This document shows, piece after piece, positions 24,698-34,897 of a stretch of DNA of 64,000 nt. Positions within the stretch are counted from its first letter, which is position 1. Every line of letters starts with the position of its first letter. Both the position numbers and the translations under genes were made by a program. This stretch comes from Ceratopteris richardii. Its lineage: Eukaryota; Streptophyta; Polypodiopsida; Polypodiales; Pteridaceae. The stretch spans positions 219,525,363-219,589,362 of the forward strand of contig CM035406.1 of NCBI GenBank assembly GCA_020310875.1. Reading direction: 5' to 3'. The notes under the pieces were generated by a model that searched no databases, had not been told where the DNA came from, and saw only the letters and a list, made by a program, of their open reading frames with translations.

Positions 24698-24705
24698 AAA
24701 TTTGG

Positions 24706-25388
24706 TGTAGCTCAGTGATGAGTAGCACCTCCTTTAATGTCAATCCGGGAAGACGTGAGGATGGTATGAAGACCTCGAGCAAATGGAGGCACAAGTGCGT
24801 GAGTGAGAAGCACACAAGCATGCACACACATACACACACACGCGCACACACGGCAAGACAAGGAGTGAGAAGCAATGGAGTTCTTAGATTACTTTCAAAA
24901 AGCTCTTACAAGTTTGTTTCAATTACAATCTAACCTCAAAAATGAGCTCTCTAGCTCCTTTTATAGTTTTTGACTAGCTTTGGCCCTGTCCAGACCTAGT
25001 GTCCGGCCTAGTTAAAAATTAGGTTCCAGGGCTTATTTGAGCGCTCAAATGAGATCTAAAAAATATGAAAATTGGTAAGCAACTACTTCTAAGGCTCCTC
25101 AAGCTCGAGGACTCCTCGGCTTGCACAAAATGGAGGCACAAAAAGGTGAACATGGTATTTACAGGGGTTGTTAGTGATGAGAATCACTTTTAATTGGTGT
25201 AAGGGTTTTGAAAAATTAAAGGTTGCCTTAGTGCTAGATCTGCGTGAATGCTCGTACTTGCTTCTTCATGAAGAAAATTATTGGCCTACTTGCCAGATCT
25301 TCTTTGACTGCCATGTCTGCTTGTGCTGTCCCTTCGCTCTGACTCTCTTCGTCTTGTGGCTCCTTCGGTTCCCTGACTGCTGCCAACA
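24706..25388 (-). repeat. Gypsy A 5' LTR
   Basis: This is 683 bp, bounded by TGTAGCTC and CCAACA. It is near-identical to 7993-8675. The TATA box is at 24958-24965 on the minus strand, and the conserved inverted repeat is at 25100-25123. Confidence 0.95.
24957..24966 (-). promoter_or_regulatory. Gypsy A LTR TATA box
   Basis: CTATAAAAGG on the minus strand is conserved in every LTR of this family in the window, with small variants in B and the solo LTR. Confidence 0.65.
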
Positions 25389-25393
25389 GCATT
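25389..25393. repeat. Gypsy A target-site duplication, right copy (GCATT)
   Basis: Identical to 7988-7992. Confidence 0.95.
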
Positions 25394-25616
25394 TGAAGTT
25401 CATTATCTCTTCCATAGATAGTAAGTTTTTTGAGCTAGTCGACCCGAGAACCTATTTGTTTTGTATCGACTCATTCTCCTTGATGCTCCAAAGTACATAT
25501 TATATTTCTTTGCACTTATCACATGCTTATAAGGTCTATTTGAGTCTCCATAAACTCAATGGCTGGTCTTGTGCCGGTTGGCTAGACCAAACTTCGTCGC
25601 TTCGAAATGCACTTTT

Positions 25617-26060
25617 CTACTTTCTACAAGCTTCTCCAAGTTCTTTCATCCCCCTACCTTGCTTACCTCCTCTGCCCCTTCCTCTTGAATTCCTACCTCT
25701 CCTTGCATAGTTAGCTTGAGAAGTAGTACCTTCATCCTCTACTTTCTTGCTCTTCCCTTTATCTTTAGACTTCCCTTTATCTGTGTATAGGGCATAAGAG
25801 TTGTTACCTCTTGATGGTTCTCCATTTTTGTTGAGCTTGGCTTCATGAGTAAAGAGTTGTCCCATGAGAGTGGTAAGATTAGGAATCTACATATCCATGT
25901 AAAGGTCCATAGAAGTTGTGAAGGCTTCCCACTTATCATCTCCCTTGATGCCATTAATTATTTGTCTCACTATTTGCTCCTCTTCAATCTCCTCTCCTAT
26001 GCTCGCCAATTGATCAACCACATCTTTAACTTTGTACGTACCCTACTTTACTTTAGGGTT
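25617..26060 (-). pseudogene. Copia-3 gag fragment
   Basis: The minus strand encodes a Copia-type gag C-terminal half: VVDQLASIGEEIEEEQIV, INGIKGDDKWEAF, IPNLTTLMGQLFTHEAKL, then a Lys-rich and Gly/Arg-rich tail (KGKSKDKGKSKK, GRGRGGKQGRG). A stop interrupts it near 25885, between the DLYMDM and IPNL strings. No zinc knuckle, protease or pol follows toward 25389, so this is a fragment. It belongs to the sequence that Gypsy A entered. Confidence 0.7.
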
Positions 26061-27340
26061 ATGTAGTAGGCTCTCTTAGCTTGAAAATAACACCAAATAA
26101 GTACCTATGTACTTTGGAGTTGATGCTTCAAACAATTAGACCAAAACAGATTATTTTACAAATAGCTAGTCACTCAAAACTTGCTATTTTTGTCTTGACA
26201 CTTGCTGGATCTTTTGCTTAGTGCTCTAAGTACAGTAGAAATTGATAAAATTCCTTTTGGGGGAATCAAATTAGCTTAGATGGCTAATTATTACAAGTGG
26301 AATAATCTAAAATGAAAAACCATACACTGAGAAATCAATTTAGCATTTGGATGCTTACCCTCGATTTTTTAGGAACTGAACAGTATATCTCCCAATTGGC
26401 TGAAGCAAATGTAATGAAAATTTGGTAGCATAAATTAGACTTGGATCTTGTTCTAAAAAGCTATAGAACATGCAAAATGGTTGAGAAATCATTGAGATAT
26501 GGTCATGCAAAGTTCACTGTTCTGAGTAGTCATAACATAGAAGTAGACAGAGATGATCAATGATGTATATCTATTATGGCACATGATATTACAAGATCAT
26601 TGGCAATGCAATAGTCCCAATGATAGTGAGATGATTAGGCTATGGTGTAAGCTACTCAAATCCAACAAATGATTGGTGGAAGAGCTCCAAGAAGAGGCTA
26701 CTTGGGCCGTGAGTTTAACAATTCTTTTTATAAGGATCTCTTCATTAAAATTTGAATTTGAATTCAAATTTGGATCCTTCTAAAAGTGTTCCTCCAGGTT
26801 AGGAGTTATTATACCAAATGGAATTCATAACTCTTATCTCTCCTAACTCCACAAGATGATTTTCTCACGATCAAAAAAGTTTTACAAGTGGTAAGTATCA
26901 AAGTATCACATTGTTGTACATATTCTCTTCCATGCCTAGCCAAGTGTGAAGGTTTGAATATTTGCACCAACAAATACTGTCATACATAAACAGATTCCAT
27001 AACGTGGGTATACATGTTCATTCATTCAACGTATGAATCTCATGCACAAATGTATAGTGAATATCTCTAACATATAATATTGCATGATCATGTGTATGAG
27101 CGAATCATCAATATTTAGAGTGTGTATCTAGCTCCATAGTATTGAACGCTAATATAAGCGAAGGCTATTTGAGAGTGTAGGTGTACTAACGAATATGCAC
27201 TCCTTGATGAAATATAATTGTGTAACATATGACACACGCACACACTCAGACACATCTAGTTCATGATAGAGATGTGTATGCAGGTATGGATGTTCTTATT
27301 AGTGGTGAGGAGTATGAACTTATGAGCATCCACTCTATAT
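26061..27340. other. AT-rich non-coding stretch, possibly LTR remnants
   Basis: No supported coding region is seen. The string ending TTGCACCAACA at 26972 could be an LTR terminus on the minus strand (TGTTGGTGCAAA), and TTATAAAAAG on that strand near 26730 could be its TATA box. No partner LTR or primer-binding site was found, so this stays tentative. Confidence 0.35.
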
Positions 27341-29259
27341 GGATGCAGGTAAATCTACACTTAAGCAAGTGTTTAAAAGAGCAAAATTAAATGAATTTTA
27401 TGGTGAGAAGAAAACTGGAGAGGATCTTGAAGCATGGATTGAGGAACTTGAAGATTTCTTTAACATGCACGTATTTAGTGAGGAATCAAAAGCAAAGGTG
27501 GCAATTCTGCATCTGCGAGGAGTCGCAAAATTATGGTGGAAATCATACATGCAGACAAGAACACATGAAGGTCCGATCCTCTAGAAAGAGTTTCGAGAGC
27601 AAGCAGAGAATTGTTATTGTTCTCCACATTATCGGATGAAAAGAAAATGGAATTCTACTCTTTCAAGCAATATGAGGATGATAGATATAACTTGTCTGTT
27701 GAAGAATATAAGGAGAAATTTTTGCGTTCACATAAGTATGCACTAGAAGTTTCTAGAGATGCCTTGAAGAGCAAATTTATTGAGGGTTTGCGAGAATAAC
27801 TTCGCTATCAAGTAAAGGGGTGTGGATGTGTAGATTTTCTTGATGTGGTTGCAAAAGCAGAAAACTTTGAGAAGATGGAGAAGTTTACTATGAAAAAGGC
27901 ATCCAAATCAAGGTTTATCTCAACAGGACATCGAGCCCCAAGACCTATTTCAATAAATCAGAATGGACAGAAATCGACTAACTCTATTAATGGTCAAGGA
28001 GGAAAAACTAAGGCGAAGTAGACGGATACACCTAAGAAACAAGAAGTTGTGCACTGCCAATGTGATTCTGATTTCTTGGAGCGGGCTAAAAGATTGGGAC
28101 TTTTCTTTCGATGTGGAGAACAAGGACATCGCATTTTTGAATGTCCAAACAAGGCCATCAACCGTTCTATGCAGGTGAAGATGGCTCATCTACAAGAAGA
28201 AAACATAACAATTGAGGAAGCGGATGATCAAGGTAAGTGTTCTAACCCTAGACTTCAATGCATGATAACTTCTTCTCATTCAAGGGCAGTAGTGATTAGG
28301 ATTATAGGGGACATATCCTCACGTAAGGTTAGTTTCTTGATTGATTTGGGTAGTACAAATTGTTTGCTTTCACTTAAGTTGGTAAAGGCTTTAGGATTGC
28401 ATATTGAGATGCAGACCGAAAGAGTTGACAGATGGATAACGGTAGGATACACTATACTCGAGGTTGTATTGAGAATCTTGATTTTATGTTGGGAGAACAT
28501 AAGTTTTTGGGTACCTTCCATGTAATTGAAATGAGAGAATGTGATGTAATCATCGGAATGGACTAGTTAGTTCATAGCAGTGTCGTGATTGATTATGAAA
28601 ATGGGATCCTTACTTTGAAAATAGAAGGGAAGGAACATCATCTAGTAAGCAAGTATAATTCAGGTTTTTCTCCTAGTTCTGCTATAAAGTTGATTAGGGG
28701 TATTCGAAAAGGTTGTGAGACATATTTGGTTTATGTGCATGACCTTCAGGAGAAAACGAAAGAAGAAGAAATACTTGAATATGTTAGAAAACTTTTAGAT
28801 GAGTACGTAGATGTATTTCCTAATGATCTACCGGGTATGCCCCCTCCTAGGAAAATTGACCATGCTATAGACCTCTATCCAAGAAGTGACCCTTATTCTA
28901 GAGCACCTTATAGGTTCAATATTGATGAATTGAAAGAGTTGAAACTCCAATTGGATGATCTATTGAAGAAGGGGTTGATAAGACCTAGTGTTTCACCTTG
29001 GGGAGCACCTATTTTGTTTCAGAAAAAGAAAGATGGCTCATATAGACTTTGTATCGACTGTAGGGGATTGAACAAGAAAACCATTAAGAACAAGTATCCA
29101 CTTCCACACATAGATGAATTGCTGAGTCAATTGAGTGGTGCCACAATATTCACTAAAATTGACTTAAGATCAGGATATCATCAAATTAGAGTGAAGTTTG
29201 AAGACATACCCAAAACCGCTTTTAGAGCACGATATGGTCATTATGAGTTCATAGTTTAA
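27340..29259 (+). pseudogene. Chromovirus-like Gypsy gag-pol fragment
   Basis: Decayed frames encode gag (KLNEFYGEKKTGEDLEAW, GVAKLWWKSYM, KMEFYSFKQYEDDRYNL), a zinc knuckle whose first Cys reads as Phe (FFRCGEQGHRIFEC), a protease with DLG instead of DSG (VSFLIDLGSTNCLL), the GMD motif followed by TAG 28564-28566 where Trp is expected, and RT up to [14 protein letters not shown] then stops at an abrupt junction with Gypsy D at about 29260, before the YxDD motif. RNase H, integrase and any chromodomain are missing, so the chromovirus label rests on the RT style ([19 protein letters not shown]). At least one frameshift lies near 27600. Confidence 0.8.
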
Positions 29260-29261
29260 AT

Positions 29262-29554
29262 TATGGTGTAGTCCTTTCTCATTTCTTCTAGAGCTCTCTT
29301 CCTTGCTAGATTAGCTCCTTCCTCATGCTCATGTGTTTTCAAGAATTTTACCAATGCCTTACTCCAATCAGACGCTATTGTAGAGAATTGTAAAGATGCA
29401 TGGTCTTGTGGAGTATTCTCTTGGCATTCTTGGCAACTGTTGATGTGTTTGTGTTCGTCCTTTGGCATGTCTGGTCAATACACTCCCAATCTTTTCAATT
29501 CTCTCAATGTTCCATGGGCTCCTTTATGAATTTTACATCGATTCACATGAGCTT
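29262..29554 (-). pseudogene. Gypsy D fragment: integrase H2C2 region
   Basis: The minus strand encodes a divergent version of the first H2C2 module of the A/B/C family: AHVNRCKIHKGAHGTL, LKRLGVY, a stop where WP is expected, then INSCQECQ, DWSKALVKFLKTHEHEEG and ARKRALEEMRKDYTI. It lies directly left of Gypsy B and is probably the other side of the element that continues at 45958. About 300 codons expected between the two pieces are absent. Confidence 0.75.
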
Positions 29555-30202
29555 TGTTGCTCTAGCACAATGGTGAGAACCACGTTAAGAAGCTTCACCT
29601 CCTTAATGTCAATCCGCGGAAGAGATAGGAGTGATATGAAGATCGTGAATGTGAGATGAAGTGAGAGTGAAGGTGAGAAGCATAGAAATGCACACACACA
29701 TGCACACACACTACGAAGAGACAAGCAAGACACAATGGAAGGTGGGAAATTAGCTCTATTACTCAAGAACACTATTACAAGCTCAAGATAGCTCTAAGCT
29801 CTTCTCTACTCCAACAAGCTAACCTCAAAAATGAGCTCTCTAGCTCTTTTTATAGTTTCTAGACTAGTTTTGACCGGTTTCACATCTAGTGACCGGCATA
29901 GTTAAAAATTAGGTCTTAGATGCTATTTGGAAGGGTAAGCGGTATCTAAAAATAACGAAAATTGGTACGCGCATTCTACCTAAGCTCCTCAAGCTCGAGG
30001 ACTCCTCGGCTTGCACAAAATGGAGCTATGGATTACAAAATGGGGTTTTCTATGTTACATATGTTACAATAGTGATAAAAATCACTGTTGGAGGTTTTTG
30101 GAAAGTATTTGAAAACATAATTATTTGAAAAACGATTCGACTGGCTCCCTGCTTTGTCGTTACATGCTTCCGTGTCGTCTGTGCCTCTGGCTGCTTCCAA
30201 CA
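29555..30202 (-). repeat. Gypsy B 3' LTR
   Basis: This 648-bp LTR runs from TGTTGCTC to TTCCAACA and is followed by a pyrimidine-rich tract that is the polypurine tract on the minus strand. It shares blocks with the A LTR: CTCCTTAATGTCAATCCG, the TATAAAAAG region (29847-29854) and the conserved inverted repeat (29990-30013). Confidence 0.9.
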
Positions 30203-33200
30203 CCCCCCTCCCTCTCGCTTCTGTCGTCCTTGACAGAACCTTGCTGTGAGGTCTGCCGGATATAGTTCTGTAGGAGGTCTTGAGCGAGGGTGTGCTCGGA
30301 GATACGAATGCCTCGGGCCATGTCTGCCTCGAGTTTCTCCCAGTCGATTGGTTGCGGTTCTTCCGGTGGTGGGAGCTGATAGTGTGTGGAATAGACCATT
30401 CGTTCACAGGCAAATAATTGTAATAAATGTGTAGGCCTGCTTATGAATACCTCTGAATGGTATTCCCAGAAGCCGGTTGTGAACATCTCTTCGAACGTCT
30501 GCTTGTAGCACGCCAGTAGGTACTTTATTCTGCAGTGCCAGGCATAACACACCTGTAGCGATGGCGTTGTCCTCATATCATATACCAAGTCAAAATTGCC
30601 ATGCTCAAAGCCCGGGGTGTTGACATGTGGTGCCTTGACGCGTCAGAAGACTTTAAAAATCATTTGCATCATGTCAAAGATTTTGACAGTCATATGCGCC
30701 GCTATATCATCCATATGCTTTAATCTAGGGAGCCAGTGGCGAATTGTAGCCATCATGTAGCCAACAGTTGGTAACTCAATGGGTGGCTTAAAATAGGGGT
30801 AATTCAACCAGTCTTGGCACTGCTTATTGTTTTGTACCTTAATAGCAAAGGCAGTCCAGGAACGGCGTCGTGGCACTGGTCCCCAACACGGGTTGTACTT
30901 TAAGTGCAAAGGTGCCTTTACCCATGTACTCATCATCTCTGGATACTGCTGTAGTAAATTTTTTCGCCACTCTGGTTGATAGATCCTTCCTTTCTGTGCA
31001 TCTGGTGGTAGATCAGCCGCCTCGAATTGAGTTGCATGCGATGGTTTCTTACCTGTCTCTTTCTCAATGGCTAACTGGTATTCGGCCATTAACATGAAAT
31101 ACGGTTTATACTGTAGCTCATGCCCAGATATGTATCGTCGCGGGGCCAAATGAGCAAAGAATGGAGACTATAATATTCTTTCTTCTATCATCGCCATGGC
31201 ATGTAATTGTGCCTCTACTCTAGCTGAGTGCGTTGTTCCAAGTTCCTCAATAGTCTTCATCCACGCGGGGGTCGGAAGTTCGTAAGTCATCTGACCTTCG
31301 GCCGTGACGCGTCCGCCTGGGATGGGTTGTGGCTTGTATGCTTCTTCAAACGTTTCCTCCACCGGGATGGTGACCGTTTCTTCCTCAGCTGGAAGCTCAG
31401 GTGGGGAATCTGGCCTTGGTGGTGCTTCATATACTGCAATCCTTGATTCAAGGGTCGATACCTGGGCCCGTAATGAGTTGAGTTCCTCTAGGAGGTCAGG
31501 AGAGGGGTCCACAGGTGCTGGTATGTCTTGGTGTGCCGGTTCTCGTAACTGGAGTAATTTGTGATCTTCTTTGAGTTTCTATAACTCCTCGTTCATGCGG
31601 TCATATTCATCTAGCAATCTCACATGATCGTCTAGCAGCATCCTCATCGAGTCTGAAGGAATGGCTTTGAACCTGCTAGGACTGAGTGGTTGGTCTGGGT
31701 GGTCAAGCGCTGCTTCTAAGTTTTCTCGGTTCTGATCCTGTAAGCGCTGGTTTTCTTCCTTGGCGGCTGCTAGGTGTCTTCGTAGTAAGCCCATGTTTCG
31801 TGTTAGCATTGCGTTGCGGACTGTCTGGGCTCTTAATAAGTTATCCAGGTCAGCAGTGGCTTCCTTGGTCTTTTCTTCGCTTTCTAGTTCCAATTTGTGA
31901 TAAGCCTCGCGTAATTCCTGGTAGCGGGTGTTCAGAGAGGCATTCTCAATAGACAATAAATTAAGCTGCGACTATAAGTCATTGGTTGTCCTCTGCAGCT
32001 GCTGATAATTATCACCAAGAGATGTGAACTCATCTCTTACTTGCGTCATACACATGAACATCTGTCGGAATGCATTATCTACAGTGGGTGATAGTATTAA
32101 TGGGGTGCTAAATGAAGATGCAGTTGGTGTAGATGCAACGGGAATGGGGAATGGGGGTGGGAAGGTGGATGATGTAGTGATGGTTGAAAATTGTGATGTG
32201 CTTAAAAATGTTTGTGCTGTGAGTGAAGTGAGTGATGGTGCTGTGGGTGGTGAGATGTCCATGTCAGTGGACGTGTCTAGTGCGGTGACTGTGAATATGG
32301 GTGTGATCGTGGGTACTCGTGCTGGTGTAAATACGGGATTTACAAAGGTTGAGGGGTAATTTACAGGGGGGCTGGCTGGAGCAGCTTGGTGGAAAGGGGA
32401 AAGAGGGGTTACAGTGGGTCAGGGAGGTGAGACGGGGGAGAAGGTTAATGGCGGTGGGAATGGGAAAAGGGGTCTTGGAGTTGTGGGGAAAGATGGAAAA
32501 GATTGATGAAGGAATGGGTTGGATAGAAAGGTGGGTGTGGGAGGGGGTAGACTAGGGCTAATGGGCGCGGGAATTGTGGGGTTAGTGGTTGTAAAGACAA
32601 TTTCTGCAACACCACCAGCGAATGAAGATGTTGGTCTGGGGGAAGGAGGGTGAAGAGGGGAGGCTGGATGGACGGGCGGTGAGAGAGGAGCGGTTGGGGT
32701 GGTTGGTACTTCAATGACTACTGAGGTTTGTACAGCTGTAGCGCGGGGTGGGGAATCTACAAAGATGGTTTCTACAGCCAACGAACTTTCGGGGACGAGG
32801 CGTGACTCCCTGGCTTGTTCTGAAGATTGTGCTCCGGTTGGTACACGAATGTATTCGCTGGGCTTTGAAAGTAATCGTACTCTGCGGGGGTCAAACTGTG
32901 GTAGTGGCTTTCTTTGCAAGTACCCGAGTGCTTTGTTGGAGCCTACTGATTTGACTAACTCTTTGAATCCTTTGATATATGCGTCTTCGAATCCGCCTGT
33001 GACAAGTTCTGCTCTATTATTTTTTGGCTCTCTTCCTCTGTCAGCTTCTTGCGTGCCCAAACTTTTTCCATAGTTCTATACAGCTTCTTAATAGCTAGTG
33101 TGTAAGCTGCTGCCTCGTAAGTTTCATCTTCATGGGTACTTGTATCACCATGTGTGTCTGTTTGTTGGCCTTGGCCATCTGTCTGTTCATGCTCTTGGGA

Positions 33201-34664
33201 TTCATGTGTTCCCTAGCTAGCTTCGTCGTCTCCTTCATCGTCATCAGTTGCTGTTCTTTCGTCATCAGAGCTGGACACGATCTGTCCTTGTGGCTGATCC
33301 CTGGGTGTAGTAGGGTAGCTAGGCCTTTCAAATTCTTGAGAAAACAATTGTCCTTCGGAAAACTGGAACTCATTGGAGAATGCATCGGGCATCTCAAAAT
33401 CAAAAGTTTGGTCCAGTGGCTCTGCTTGTCCTGCTTCTAAATGGGGTATTGGAAAAGAGAAAGCTTCCGCACCAATAGTGGTGGGAAGTTCAGCTGCTGT
33501 GGTGATAGGTTCTGTGGTTGTGGCTGCTTGGGGTGCAACAGTAGTGGTGGTGCCCTCTGGCGTAACTGGTCTTGATAACCGTATACGAATTGGTGGTACC
33601 GTGGGAGTGGCTGCTGTTGGTGACTGCTCTGGAGATGGTTGTGGCGAGGGTGATTCTGGGACTTGTAGGCACGGGATAGTACCTCTCATCCGCTTTCCGG
33701 CTCTGCCTTTGCTAGACTTTCTAGCCTTCCTAGTGGTGCCTTTAAATGCTTTCAGTTCCTCACTGGTCATGGCACGCTCAATTGGTAAGTCATACGCCAA
33801 GCACATATATATGATCCTGGTGAGGGCGCAACATCCATTGATTACCTTCTTTCGCTCCCACCTATGTTGTGCCAAATAGAGCTGATCAATTATCCAGCTG
33901 GCTAGATCAACCGTTTGAGGTCCAGTACATGCTAAGTATAAACCAAACCAGATTCTCTTGTGAGGCATGGTAAAACGATCCTGAGCTGGGAAAGCAAAGT
34001 GCTGCATGCATATCCGTAATGGCTTGGAAAGCTCAGGGGTTATGGCTGAAATATCCTCCCACTTAGTTACGTCACCACGTTTTATCTGCTCTGGGACTAG
34101 CCGTTCTTTCTCCGTTGGAGTGTGTGTTCCATGTATTTTTAGAGCTGCGCGAATCAAATCTTTAGACAAATAGAACCTTCTAAATGGAGGATCATTTACC
34201 AAGGATGGTAACATGAATGTGCCGGGTAGATCCTTGTTCTCTGAAGCCGTTAAGGTGGTTACCAAGTAAAAGCATCTGTAAAAATCGGGTTTAGGCAGAG
34301 GGTCACTAAAGTATTCTGTAAATCCCGCTCGTGCCCAAACGTGCGTTAGATCTTGTGTATTCTGTAGTCCTTCAAATTCTCGTGAAAAGAACTGGTACTT
34401 GGCCCATGTGTGTAAATCAAATGCCAAATTAGCCTCAAATATGAAATCAGCATCAGCTAATGGTCCTGCTAGGCCTTGAAACCAATGAGAGTTACGATGA
34501 ATCTTCTCGGTATATCCTCTAGGAGGATCATCGATTGGCATGGGTCCTGGAAAACCTTGAAACTCTGGTGGTTGCACCGTAGGATAAGATTCTGCTAGTA
34601 ATTCTCCAATAGTGGCCATCGGTGCACTGGGGCCAGCCTCTGATGGTCCTGCTTCGGTTTGCAT
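30160..34664 (-). pseudogene. Gypsy B second ORF (env-position protein, broken)
   Basis: I start at ATG 34664 (MQTEAGPSEAGPSAP), 234 bp after gag-pol ends. The N-terminal domain is open to TAG 33213-33215 and conserved with A (FAFPAQDRFTMPHKRIWF, SWIIDQLYLAQHRWE, INGCCALTRIIYMCLAYD). A frameshift near 33050 follows; the new frame (FEDAYIKGFKELVKSV) runs straight into the proline-rich region without the stop A has there. Next come a coiled coil (SIENASLNTRYQELREAYHK, RNMGLLRRHLAAAKEENQRL) and the C-terminal domain (KYNPCWGPVPRRRSW, LVYDMRTTPSLQV, TGFWEYHSE, IDWEKLEADMARGIRI). Further breaks are visible at 32419, about 31970, 31579, 31168 and 30643. The last frame ends 43 bp inside the LTR. Conservation with A implies past coding function. 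Confidence 0.8.
30203..30217 (-). other. Gypsy B polypurine tract
   Basis: On the minus strand a GAGAGGGAGGGGGG run directly abuts the LTR start. Confidence 0.75.
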
Positions 34665-34693
34665 GATGACTGATGAGCTAAATGGAAAAGATC

Positions 34694-34710
34694 TGCTACA
34701 AAAGATTAAC
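34694..34710 (-). promoter_or_regulatory. Candidate 3' splice site before Gypsy B second ORF
   Basis: On the minus strand GTTAATCTTTTGTAGCAG ends about 30 nt before the ORF's ATG. Either the TAG or the CAG could be the acceptor. Confidence 0.4.
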
Positions 34711-34897
34711 ACATTAGTATGGAAATTAATTATGATCCCATTAAGGTGAGACCGCAATCCCTTTCCATGACCGATGTGTAACCCGTGTAGCCAAGTGTCG
34801 TGAAGTGATTGATGCAATGATCTTTTTGCAGAGCTAATGCAGGTCTCTAGACACCTACATGGTTCAGATTATGCATACATTTCTTGATGAGCTTTTA

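Larger units (their letters stand above)
22800..24705 (-). other. Gypsy A leader (untranslated region between 5' LTR and gag)
   Basis: This is 1.9 kb without a supported coding region. From the LTR inward it holds the primer-binding site, a donor-like GATGGTAAGAC, GA-rich DNA, an acceptor-like CTTGCAG at 24414-24420, a lone palindromic unit at 24320-24339, the main palindromic array at about 23735-24215, and unique sequence conserved with the Gypsy C leader up to the gag ATG. Confidence 0.75.
7993..25388 (-). mobile_element. Gypsy A: 17.4-kb Ty3/Gypsy element with a second large ORF
   Basis: Both LTRs (7993-8675 and 24706-25388) are 683 bp, begin TGTAGCTC and end CCAACA, and are flanked by GCATT. 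On the minus strand the order is 5' LTR, tRNA-Asp primer-binding site, 1.9-kb leader with palindromic repeats, gag-pol (22799-13401), second ORF (13171 to about 8573), polypurine tract, 3' LTR. A solo LTR of the same family lies inside the second ORF. Lack of a chromodomain, the tRNA-Asp primer and the CX2CX3HX4C knuckles suggest the Athila/Tat side of plant Gypsy, but the architecture is not one I recognise. Confidence 0.95.

Noticed and set aside
24541..24933. Open frames overlapping the LTR on the plus strand (also at 7855-8220 and 52191-52850)
   Set aside because: They are LTR and leader sequence in chance frames; the same peptides recur only because the LTRs are repeated.
26061..26972. 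Complete Copia-3 LTR
   Set aside because: Only one terminus-like end and a possible TATA box are seen; there is no partner copy or priming site, so I kept it as a tentative remnant.
33373..33879. Plus-strand open frame of 168 codons
   Set aside because: It is antisense to the conserved second ORF of Gypsy B, whose protein matches Gypsy A; the antisense frame has no such support.
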